Source: Phycisphaerales bacterium
GTDB taxonomy: Bacteria > Planctomycetota > Phycisphaerae > Phycisphaerales > Phycisphaeraceae
Reading direction: 5' to 3'
Length of the DNA stretch: 5,108 nucleotides
Assembly: GCA_012031455.1 (NCBI GenBank)
Contig: JAAUTM010000156.1
Location: 1 to 5,108, forward strand
Position 1 is the first letter of the stretch. Each line of letters starts with the position of its first letter. The position numbers were made by a program, and so were the translations under genes. The notes under the pieces were generated by a model. The model made no database searches and was not told the DNA's origin. It was given only the letters and a program-made list of their open reading frames with translations. Shown piece after piece: positions 1 to 4,733 of this stretch.

Positions 1-295
1 CCGGCGATGATGACGGTAGCCGGGCCGGTCATGGCCTGTTGGGCGATGTTCTGGGTGGGTTTGTAGTCGAAGGAAGTGTAAATTTCCGAGCCTTTGGCGA
101 TCACCAGGCCGGCGATCAAACCGGACAGGATCGCTCCCCAGATACCCAGATACGACACAGATTGCACATCCTTGAGCAGGACATACAGCACACCCAGCGA
201 ACCGATCACGATCAGGAACGAAGACCCCCATACCCCGGTGTTCAGGGCCTTGAGCAGGTCGTTCATGGTCGCGCCTTCTTTGGTGCGGACCAGGA

Positions 296-299
296 CATG
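296..299 (-). other. hppA: Apparent -1 frameshift in hppA
   Basis: The frame from 640 ends in [15 protein letters not shown] and a stop at 263-265. Shifting by one base at the coding-strand AGCATGTCC gives [19 protein letters not shown], the expected continuation, which then stays open to base 1. The simplest repair is one missing base between AGCAT and GTC. Unlike the other two sites there is no homopolymer run. Confidence 0.75.
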
Positions 300-643
300 C
301 TGAAGATCGAGCAGAGAATACCCAGGCCCGCCAAGGCGGCCGGAGCCACCACCAGCGCCAAGGCCGACGCAGCATCAAGGTTCAAACGCACTGCCGCCGC
401 CGCCGCCAGAGCCATCGACGCCAGAATTGCGCCGTAGTAAGACTCATAAAGGTCCGCACCCATGCCCGCCACGTCACCCACGTTGTCGCCCACGTTGTCA
501 GCGATGGTGGCAGGGTTACGGGCATCGTCTTCAGGAATGCCGGCTTCGACCTTACCCACCAGGTCAGCACCCACGTCCGCTGCCTTGGTATAGATACCAC
601 CACCCACACGAGCAAACAGAGCTTGCAACGAAGCACCCATGGC

Positions 644-645
644 AA
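644..645 (-). other. hppA: Apparent -1 frameshift in hppA
   Basis: The middle frame reads TTVTTITLS and then turns to nonsense (LPWVLRC). Adding one A to the AA at 644-645 gives [20 protein letters not shown], as expected for the family. This deletion restores the frame lost at 736-738, so about 90 bp lie in the alternate frame. That stretch still encodes the conserved protein, so the pair is not simply neutral compensation. Confidence 0.8.
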
Positions 646-735
646 CGAAAGGGTGATGGTGGTCACCGTCGTGAGCGAACCGATTTCGAACACCTGCGTC
701 AGCAGATAAAACCAGAGACTGATGTCAAGCAAGGC

Positions 736-738
736 AAA
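736..738 (-). other. hppA: Apparent +1 frameshift in hppA
   Basis: In the frame from ATG 1243, the protein reads GLCVTGLCLA and stops at 724-726. Dropping one base of the AAA run (TTT on the coding strand) gives [19 protein letters not shown], which continues the family pattern into the next frame. This is seen directly in the translation; whether it is real or an error is unknown. Confidence 0.8.
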
Positions 739-1250
739 GGCCGGTGACGCACAAGCCCATGACCGCACCGGCACGGAAGGCCACTGTCAGGCCATCGTTG
801 AGCGATTGCTTGGCCGCAGCAGCGGTACGAGCCGAGGCGTTGGTGGCGGTCTTCATGCCGAAGTAACCGCACAACCCGGAGAAAAACCCTGCGACGGGTA
901 CGCCCAGAGCACTGAGCATGGGCTGAAGATTCCCCAGCGCCATCAGGATCAGCACACCAATCAGAGCCAGGAACACCATGACCACGACTTTGCGCTGGCG
1001 GGCGAGATAGGCATAAGCCCCTTCACGCACGGCCTGGGCGATCTGAATCATTGCGGGTTCGCCTTCGCTCTGGGCCATGATGGAGCGATAGAAGAAATAC
1101 GCCATGATGATCGCCACGATGGAACCAATTGGCGCCAGAAAAAACGCAGCCGGGGGGGTGCCGATGGGGTCCGCCATGAGGGTGCTGGTGAGGACCAGAC
1201 CCAAGGGGACGGACAACCACCACGATCGATGCCCATGACTCATAAAGCAG

Positions 1251-1255
1251 CTCCT
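1251..1255 (-). promoter_or_regulatory. hppA: Ribosome binding site of hppA
   Basis: The coding strand reads AGGAG, then seven bases, then ATG at 1243. Motif strength and spacing are both standard, which fixes this start. Confidence 0.75.
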
Positions 1256-1263
1256 GTCTATGC

Positions 1264-1288
1264 TTCTGACCCGACTTGGGGGTCAGAA
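1264..1288. repeat. 9-bp inverted repeat just upstream of the hppA ribosome binding site
   Basis: The sequence is TTCTGACCC-N7-GGGTCAGAA with perfect arms. In hppA mRNA it would fold as a stable hairpin whose 3' edge lies eight bases before AGGAG. No U-run follows on either strand, so it is not an intrinsic terminator. It could be an operator, an RNA element affecting initiation, or the 3' element of the structured leader. Confidence 0.6.
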
Positions 1289-1327
1289 ATAGGGTGAATG
1301 GGATTCCTGGATGGAAGTTCGAAGCAG

Positions 1328-1419
1328 GCGGAGAGGATGCAAACGCTGTGCGCAAGCGCAGCCCGGCTGTGGTAGCCGAGGGGCCGTGGTCGCCGGGCGA
1401 CCCTGTCGATAACTCTCCC
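1328..1419. ncRNA. Candidate structured RNA in the hppA leader (multi-hairpin junction)
   Basis: Three adjacent hairpins are visible. The first is at 1345-1362, a 7-bp stem capped on the plus strand by a GCAA tetraloop. The second is CGGCT/AGCCG at 1364-1378 with a 5-nt loop. The third is GGTCGC/GCGACC at 1388-1402 with a 3-nt loop. A flanking pair GGAGAG (1330-1335) and CTCTCC (1413-1418) could close all three into a four-way junction. Two 14-bp near-repeats (1365-1378 and 1382-1395, 12 of 14 identical) lie inside. The strand is unclear. The promoter at 1453-1480 would transcribe the minus strand as part of the hppA leader, but the first hairpin pairs slightly better on the plus strand (G-U where minus has a C-A mismatch). 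I do not recognise a known riboswitch class. Confidence 0.35.
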
Positions 1420-1452
1420 AAAACCCGCCATCCCTCTCACAGGGACTGCACA

Positions 1453-1480
1453 ATTATCGGGATATTCGCATTTTCGTCAA
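1453..1480 (-). promoter_or_regulatory. Predicted sigma70-like promoter for hppA
   Basis: On the minus strand TTGACG (1475-1480) and GATAAT (1453-1458) are separated by 16 bp. Each hexamer matches five of six consensus bases. Transcription would start near 1446, giving a leader of about 200 nt before the hppA ATG. This is the best promoter match upstream of hppA. Confidence 0.55.
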
Positions 1481-1511
1481 ATCAGACATGCAGCACCGAA
1501 GGTCGGGAGTG

Positions 1512-1547
1512 ATGAAAAAATAAAACCCAGGCATAGCTATGCCTGGG
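1512..1547 (-). terminator. Intrinsic terminator of the PEP-CTERM gene
   Basis: A perfect 22-bp palindrome (arm CCCAGGCATAG, 1526-1547) is followed on the minus strand by TTTTATTTTTTC (1525 down to about 1514). It begins about 50 bp after the TGA at 1597-1599. On the plus strand only CTTTG follows, so the orientation is mainly minus. It lies upstream of the predicted hppA promoter and so would insulate the two genes. Confidence 0.85.
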
Positions 1548-1596
1548 CTTTGAGTAGCATTAGATTTTTCGAGTCAGAGTCGGAAAGTCAAACCAT

Positions 1597-2301
1597 TCAG
1601 GCCTGACGACGACGGGTGGCGAAAGCGCCCAGAGCACCCATGCTCAGGAGACCAAGACCAGCGGTCATGGGTTCGGGAACCGTGGTGGTAATACCGACGA
1701 TATCAAACTGACCGTCGAAGCTGTTCACACCGTTGATGACCATGACCACTTTGCTGATCTGAGTCAGGTCAGCTGCACCGGCAAAGTCCACGAAAGAGAA
1801 GCTAAACAGACCGGGGCTGTTGATGACTTTGGTCAGGGTGCTGGTGTTGTTGGAGCTATCGGTCAGATCAAACTCGATGGTCGAGCCGTTGAGGTCGGCA
1901 AAGATCACATCGACTGCAATCGCATCACCAAAAGCAGTAAAGTCAGTAGCAGCAAAGCTGCCTGTGCCGGGGCCATCCCAAGTCAGGGTGGTGACCACGG
2001 TCCATTCGGGAGGAGTCGAAATACCCAGAGTGTTCGTGCCGCCAGCATCAACCACTACCGCTGCGGGAAGACCACCAGGAGCGCCAGCGCCTTTGGTGAA
2101 CACGGCTGACAATTCACGGTAGCCGCCGAGAATCGAGGCAAAAGGACCAACTTCAGGTGCAGCAGTCGAAGTAGAACTGAATACAACCAGATTCTGCACT
2201 CCTTCGCTGAAGTCATCAATCTGCAGAGTCACGGCCGAAGCCATGCTCGGCAGCGCCAATGCTGCTCCACCCACCAATGTTGCCAAAAGTTTCGTCTTCA
2301 T
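1597..2301 (-). CDS. PEP-CTERM sorting-domain protein, exported, function unknown
   Basis: A 234-residue precursor starting MKTKLLATLVGG, with a typical signal peptide: a basic start, a hydrophobic core at about residues 5-18, and a likely cut after ASA at 21-23. The mature part is Ser/Thr/Gly/Ala-rich and low in Lys and Cys, with alternating strand-like stretches (e.g. EFDLTDSSNN, VVMVINGVN, GQFDIVGI). These suggest a beta-sandwich, perhaps a carbohydrate-binding-like fold, but no specific family is recognised. The C-terminus is a textbook PEP-CTERM signal: VPEP at about 208-211, a hydrophobic segment, then RRR at 230-232 and three more residues. In this system exosortase recognises and cleaves the tail, and such proteins are often linked to exopolysaccharide or surface layers. 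The start is fixed by AAGGAG seven bases before ATG 2301. An upstream ATG at 2364 would give a charged extension ahead of the signal peptide. The gene has its own predicted promoter and terminator, so it is probably monocistronic. Confidence 0.9.
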   Translation of the reverse strand: MKTKLLATLVGGAALALPSMASAVTLQIDDFSEGVQNLVVFSSTSTAAPEVGPFASILGGYRELSAVFTKGAGAPGGLPAAVVVDAGGTNTLGISTPPEWTVVTTLTWDGPGTGSFAATDFTAFGDAIAVDVIFADLNGSTIEFDLTDSSNNTSTLTKVINSPGLFSFSFVDFAGAADLTQISKVVMVINGVNSFDGQFDIVGITTTVPEPMTAGLGLLSMGALGAFATRRRQA

Positions 2302-2332
2302 CCCATCTCTCCTTGTTTCTTCCCTCATCGGG

Positions 2333-2354
2333 AACACAGCACAACGGCTGTGTT
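2333..2354 (-). repeat. Hairpin in the PEP-CTERM gene leader
   Basis: Perfect 8-bp arms AACACAGC and GCTGTGTT enclose a 6-nt loop. The hairpin lies about 30 nt before the start codon and leaves AAGGAG unpaired. No U-run follows, so it is not a terminator. It may stabilise the transcript. Confidence 0.5.
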
Positions 2355-2380
2355 GTTGTTTCAAACCTTATTGTGGTGCT

Positions 2381-2404
2381 TCTCCCCCCATGGGAGATGC
2401 TCCC
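2381..2404 (-). repeat. Overlapping, mutually exclusive short hairpins in the PEP-CTERM leader
   Basis: TCTCCC (2381-2386) can pair with GGGAGA (2392-2397, 5-nt loop), while GGGAG (2392-2396) can also pair with CTCCC (2400-2404, 3-nt loop). The middle segment is shared, so only one hairpin can form at a time. Arms are short, and chance in a C/G-rich patch is a fair alternative. Confidence 0.3.
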
Positions 2405-2421
2405 GCTCCTTGAACACTCAT

Positions 2422-2449
2422 ATTCTAACTCACTCCCACCACGAGGCAA
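2422..2449 (-). promoter_or_regulatory. Predicted promoter of the PEP-CTERM gene, with UP-like A/T tract
   Basis: The minus strand has TTGCCT (2444-2449) and TAGAAT (2422-2427) with a 16-bp spacer. Matches are four of six and five of six. Immediately upstream (about 2451-2515) is a strongly A/T-rich stretch with A-runs, the composition expected of an UP element that raises promoter strength. Transcription would start near 2415, giving a leader of about 115 nt. Confidence 0.45.
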
Positions 2450-2646
2450 GTATTTTAATGTGAAAAGAATAAAAAAACGTAAATCGAGAATATTTATAAA
2501 TTTACATACCATTCCTGATTCTCGGCACCAAGTCTCTTTACAATTGCTGAACAAACTTCATGTCCTGACGTAGCCCAGATTAACATCAGATAATTCAGGG
2601 TTTTGAAGTTTGGTTGTGCTTTCACACAGAGAACCCCCGGCACAGC

Positions 2647-2661
2647 CATCTATAATAGATG
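2647..2661. repeat. 15-bp perfect palindrome CATCTAT-A-ATAGATG
   Basis: Seven-base arms around one central A, in non-coding DNA about 45 bp beyond the HDOD terminator. It contains a consensus -10 hexamer (TATAAT, 2651-2656, plus strand) but no matching -35 at 16-18 bp. It could be a protein-binding site or chance. Confidence 0.35.
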
Positions 2662-2706
2662 CCAGATGAGCATTGGGCAGGCATTGACTGAGCGTGCTTG
2701 AACCCT

Positions 2707-2742
2707 AAAAAAAAGGCGACGGCTGGTTGCCCAGTCGTCGCC
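2707..2742 (-). terminator. Intrinsic terminator of the AraC-HDOD operon
   Basis: On the minus strand a 12-bp stem (GGCGACGACTGG with CCAGCCGTCGCC, one mismatch) closed by a GCAA loop is followed directly by eight T residues (2714 down to 2707). It starts 25 bp after the TAA of the HDOD gene. Position and strength make this a confident call. Confidence 0.9.
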
Positions 2743-2767
2743 CGGAGGGAAAAGAGAGACGCCGTAG

Positions 2768-3751
2768 TTAAGTCAGCAACGCCATGGCTTCTTCCATGGC
2801 TGCTGGTAAAGCCTCTGCCACCGCCACCAGTCGATCCTCCGGCAAACCTACCGCTTCCATCACGTCTGAACCGACTTCAGTGGACTCCACCGTGTGGGTG
2901 TAGCCGATCTTCAGCCCAGCTACCGTGATGTCCGCAATATGCACCAGGCACGCCAAGGTCCGATGATTCTCCGATAATTCCATCGGACGATGGTGAAAGC
3001 CCGTTACGTAGGCAAACGCTGAGGGGAACTTCCAATTTTTACACAATGCTGCCCCGAATTGCTCATGCGTTGCGCCCAAGGCCGATAATTCTGCCTGACG
3101 CAGGGTTAATCCGGGGGTTACTGCCATTTTTTCCACAGCTTCCACAAACTTGGGCCTGCGGGCTTGTGCTTCGACCACTATTCCAATGTCGTGGATCAAT
3201 CCCGCCAGGAATGCTTCATCGGGCAAGCCCAAGCCAACTTCCTTGGATAAAAGCTGCGTTCCCGTGGCCACCCCGATGGAGTGGACCCACAATTCCCGTG
3301 CGGAAAAATTCTGGCTGATCTGCCCGCCACGAAACAGCTTGGCCAGGCTGGCAGCAATCGCGATATTCTTCACCGCATTCAAGCCCAAAAGCACAATCGC
3401 CCGGTTGATTGAGCCGATTTGCCCAGGCAGGCCGTAGAAGGCACTGTTTACCACCTTCAAAATCCGCGCCCCCAGGGCCGGATCGTTGGAAATAATCTTG
3501 TTTAGGTCGCTGGCGGTCGAATTGGGATCCTCCACCAACTGAATGATCTTCAAAGTGATCTGCGGCAGGGTCGCAATGTGGCTGATTTCCTGCACCGCCT
3601 CCATCACCAGCTTCTCCTGGTTCTGGTCCGGCATGTTGGCGTTGGCGTTGGAGGCAAGCTGCGTCATGAAAGGACGTCCCAAAATCTTCCCTAATGTCCC
3701 ATGAGCCACTGATCCTGCTATCGACCTGACTTGCCCCCGAACTTTAATCAT
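2768..3751 (-). CDS. HDOD-domain signalling protein
   Basis: A 327-residue soluble protein with one HDOD domain at about residues 55-255. Recognisable blocks are ISHIATLPQITLKIIQLVED, ISNDPALGARILKVVNSAFYGLP, INRAIVLLGLNAVKNI, ELWVHSIGVAT, AFLAGLIHDIGIVV, THEQFGAALCKNW and GFHHRP. HDOD is a diverged branch of the HD phosphohydrolase superfamily, found in bacterial signalling and c-di-GMP-related proteins and usually thought to act by protein contacts. Here H157, H187-D188, H229, H253-H254 and D274 are present, so a metal site may survive. No receiver, GGDEF or EAL domain is attached. The chosen ATG overlaps the AraC stop as ATGA and has AAGGAG 12 bases upstream (3764-3769). An in-frame ATG at 3799 lies inside the AraC gene and is less likely; ATGs at 3667 and 3634 lack good ribosome binding sites. 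It is the second gene of the operon and ends before a strong terminator. Its exact target is unknown. Confidence 0.88.
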   Translation of the reverse strand: MIKVRGQVRSIAGSVAHGTLGKILGRPFMTQLASNANANMPDQNQEKLVMEAVQEISHIATLPQITLKIIQLVEDPNSTASDLNKIISNDPALGARILKVVNSAFYGLPGQIGSINRAIVLLGLNAVKNIAIAASLAKLFRGGQISQNFSARELWVHSIGVATGTQLLSKEVGLGLPDEAFLAGLIHDIGIVVEAQARRPKFVEAVEKMAVTPGLTLRQAELSALGATHEQFGAALCKNWKFPSAFAYVTGFHHRPMELSENHRTLACLVHIADITVAGLKIGYTHTVESTEVGSDVMEAVGLPEDRLVAVAEALPAAMEEAMALLT

Positions 3752-3769
3752 CTTTGCAAAATTCTCCTT
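3748..3769 (-). promoter_or_regulatory. Translational coupling junction: ATGA overlap plus ribosome binding site
   Basis: The minus strand reads AAGGAG (3769-3764), twelve bases, then ATGA (3751-3748), where ATG starts the HDOD gene and TGA ends the AraC gene. Terminating ribosomes could reinitiate directly. The rather long spacing suggests that reinitiation matters more than independent loading. Confidence 0.7.
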
Positions 3770-4614
3770 GATCCTGACAAAATGCCACCGCTTGCCCACT
3801 GTGATGATTGGGACGATTGCATGAGGCCAAGGCTCTCTCTACCGCAGACGTGACTTGCGATATGCCCCCGGGGCACACCCACCTGCTGATGAAACTGGCG
3901 ATTAAAGTAATACAGGTCCCGGTAGCCAAGCTCATCGGCAACCACCTTGATCGGCAAGTCCGTTTCCCCCAGCAGTCGCCTTGCTTCGGTCATGCGACAG
4001 GCCAGATGGTGTTCATGCATGGTCATGCCCGTGGCCGCACGAAACTTCCTCCTTAGCGTTGTCAAGGACATGCCTTGCGACCGGGCCAGCGCCTTGTAAT
4101 TGAGATCCGGACCGACCGTGGCCAGAGCACTCATGATCTGTTTCAACCATGTCAAACCCTGAGGCGATGGCCCCTGACGCAACTCCGCACGCTCGAGCAG
4201 CAGCTGTTCCAGCAAGTTAATCGCCCGCAACCGTGCCCATCGACCCGGACGCTCGGCTTGAACGAGCAGTGCATCAAAAAGCTTCGTCATTTGCCGCATG
4301 TCTGAGGGTACAATCGCCTCCGGCTCAGTCATCAGCAGGCCCTCGCTCTGCCATCGTAAAGCCATCGGCCCGGTGAACGCCACGTAACGATGATCCCATT
4401 TTCCCTCCCGTGGCCAGGCATGAAAACGAATAACCGGTCCGGGATGACAAGGCCAGAACCAGCCATGGTGCATTTCATATCGCACATCATCGTAAAACAG
4501 CTCCACGGCTCCGGCTGTCATCATCTGCAGGGTGTAGTAAGTAAACCGCTTGTTCACCGTCGCTGTGCAACCGGGGTAACGTCGGCAATGCAGAAATGTC
4601 AGCGGAAGGTCCAT
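3748..4614 (-). CDS. AraC-family transcriptional regulator
   Basis: A 288-residue DNA-binding regulator. The N-terminal part (about residues 12-80, including YYTLQMMTAGAVELFYD and HHGWFWPCHPGPVIRFHAW) looks like the cupin-type AraC ligand-binding domain. The C-terminal part carries two helix-turn-helix motifs: about 172-193 (LNYKALARSQGMSLTTLRRKF) and 219-243 (LPIKVVADELGYRDLYYFNR). Between them is the conserved MTEARRLLGETD linker. The usual GVSPxxYR end is altered to GVPRGHIASH, and a Ser/Gly-rich tail of about 30 residues follows. AGGTGA five bases or less before ATG 4614 supports the start. It diverges from the dioxygenase-like gene at 4734, the common layout for a regulator and its target, and its stop codon overlaps the HDOD start as ATGA. 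The effector is unknown; sugars or small organic compounds are typical for the family. Confidence 0.9.
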   Translation of the reverse strand: MDLPLTFLHCRRYPGCTATVNKRFTYYTLQMMTAGAVELFYDDVRYEMHHGWFWPCHPGPVIRFHAWPREGKWDHRYVAFTGPMALRWQSEGLLMTEPEAIVPSDMRQMTKLFDALLVQAERPGRWARLRAINLLEQLLLERAELRQGPSPQGLTWLKQIMSALATVGPDLNYKALARSQGMSLTTLRRKFRAATGMTMHEHHLACRMTEARRLLGETDLPIKVVADELGYRDLYYFNRQFHQQVGVPRGHIASHVCGRESLGLMQSSQSSQWASGGILSGSRRILQR

Positions 4615-4633
4615 GATCTCACCTGGTTGTAAA

Positions 4634-4654
4634 ATGCAAATTTACGGATGCAAA
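4634..4654. promoter_or_regulatory. Direct repeats, possible AraC-regulator operator
   Basis: ATGCAAA occurs at 4634-4640 and 4648-4654, in the same orientation with starts 14 bp apart. GTAAA (4629-4633) and TTTAC (4641-4645) also flank the first copy as an inverted repeat. AraC proteins often bind direct repeats next to the -35 box of the gene they activate. These repeats end five bases before the predicted -35 of the dioxygenase-like gene and sit 20-40 bp from the regulator's own start. Binding is inferred from position only. Confidence 0.4.
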
Positions 4655-4659
4655 ATCCA

Positions 4660-4688
4660 TTGTCCTATCTTCGTCCAAAGTCCATAAT
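4660..4688 (+). promoter_or_regulatory. Predicted promoter of the dioxygenase-like gene
   Basis: TTGTCC (4660-4665) and CATAAT (4683-4688) are 17 bp apart, matching four and five of six consensus bases. The -35 is the weaker box, as expected for an activator-dependent promoter. Transcription would start near 4695, about 40 nt before ATG 4734. Confidence 0.5.
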
Positions 4689-4707
4689 TCCGGGTAAACC
4701 TTTGAAG

Positions 4708-4723
4708 CTTTATTAAAATAAAG
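4708..4723. repeat. A/T-rich inverted repeat overlapping the ribosome binding site of the dioxygenase-like gene
   Basis: Seven-base arms CTTTATT and AATAAAG are separated by AA. The right arm runs into the AAGG (4721-4724) that serves as Shine-Dalgarno. With a 2-nt spacer it is more likely a DNA site than an RNA hairpin. The low-complexity composition makes chance plausible. Confidence 0.3.
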
Positions 4724-4733
4724 GTAAATCATC

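Larger units (their letters stand above)
1..1243 (-). pseudogene. hppA: Membrane ion-translocating pyrophosphatase (HppA), 5' part, frameshifted, cut by window edge
   Basis: Membrane-bound pyrophosphatase couples hydrolysis of cytoplasmic PPi to pumping H+ or Na+ across the inner membrane. Reading from ATG 1243 gives a hydrophobic N-terminus with two membrane segments (about residues 8-26 and 33-52), then GYFGMKTATNASARTA. Further on come the family hallmarks: [20 protein letters not shown], the PPi/Mg-binding DX7KXE motif (about 577-545) and DNVGDNVGD. The conserved sequence continues through [11 protein letters not shown] and FDYKPTQNIAQQAM to base 1. About 414 codons are present of a usual ~650-800, so the C-terminal half lies outside. 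The frame changes three times: an extra base at 736-738, a missing base at 644-645 and a missing base at about 296-299. The first creates a TGA at 724-726. Because the protein is conserved across each break, the indels are recent or are sequence errors. The start is supported by AGGAG at 1251-1255. The K+-dependence site and ion specificity cannot be judged here. Family identity is near certain; disruption status is not. Confidence 0.93.
1244..1596. other. Non-coding interval between hppA and the PEP-CTERM gene
   Basis: About 350 bp with no convincing gene. Short open frames on both strands here have no recognisable domain and no good ribosome binding site. The interval holds, from left to right, the hppA Shine-Dalgarno, a 9-bp inverted repeat, a GC-rich block of hairpins, a promoter facing hppA, and the terminator of the PEP-CTERM gene. 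The segment 1548-1596 shows nothing further. Confidence 0.7.
2302..2767. other. Non-coding interval between the PEP-CTERM gene and the HDOD gene
   Basis: About 465 bp without a convincing gene; short open frames on both strands lack domains and ribosome binding sites. It holds leader hairpins (2333-2354, 2381-2404), a promoter (2422-2449) with an A/T-rich tract upstream (about 2451-2515), a 15-bp palindrome (2647-2661) and the terminator of the HDOD gene (2707-2742). The segment 2516-2640 shows only a weak long-loop inverted repeat (2612-2619 with 2640-2647, 8 pairs including one G-U). Confidence 0.65.

Noticed and set aside
382..774. Minus-strand open frame 382-774 as a separate gene
   Set aside because: Only its 5' part ([15 protein letters not shown] to TTVTTITLS) is meaningful, and it is the middle segment of frameshifted hppA. 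The rest is out-of-frame translation of the same gene.
39..1297. Plus-strand open frames opposite hppA (39-437, 427-747, 722-1297)
   Set aside because: They are antisense to recognisable pyrophosphatase sequence, have low-complexity Arg/His/Gln-rich products, and lack ribosome binding sites or domains.
1312..1325. tRNA T-arm-like GTTCGAA
   Set aside because: The flanking bases do not pair as a T-stem and no acceptor, D or anticodon arms are present.
1258..1512. Small genes in the hppA upstream region (minus 1258-1440, plus 1276-1512)
   Set aside because: No domain, no ribosome binding site, and they overlap the predicted leader, hairpins and promoter.
2302..2364. Upstream start at 2364 for the PEP-CTERM protein
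   Set aside because: It would put 21 charged residues before a textbook signal peptide. ATG 2301 has AAGGAG at good spacing, and the 2364 start falls just upstream of a leader hairpin.
2216..2573. Open frames 2216-2554 (minus) and 2259-2573 (plus)
   Set aside because: They cross the PEP-CTERM signal peptide or its promoter in the wrong frame, with odd composition and no family features.
2684..2712. Plus-strand promoter TTGACT-N16-TAAAAA
   Set aside because: The -10 falls in the A-run of the operon terminator, and there is no downstream plus-strand gene for it. The match is probably composition-driven.
3752..3799. Upstream start at 3799 for the HDOD protein
   Set aside because: It would overlap the AraC coding end by about 50 bp without a better ribosome binding site. 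The ATGA overlap at 3751 is the more typical operon junction.
2768..4632. Plus-strand open frames opposite the HDOD and AraC genes
   Set aside because: They are antisense shadows of two genes with clear conserved domains, with no motifs of their own.
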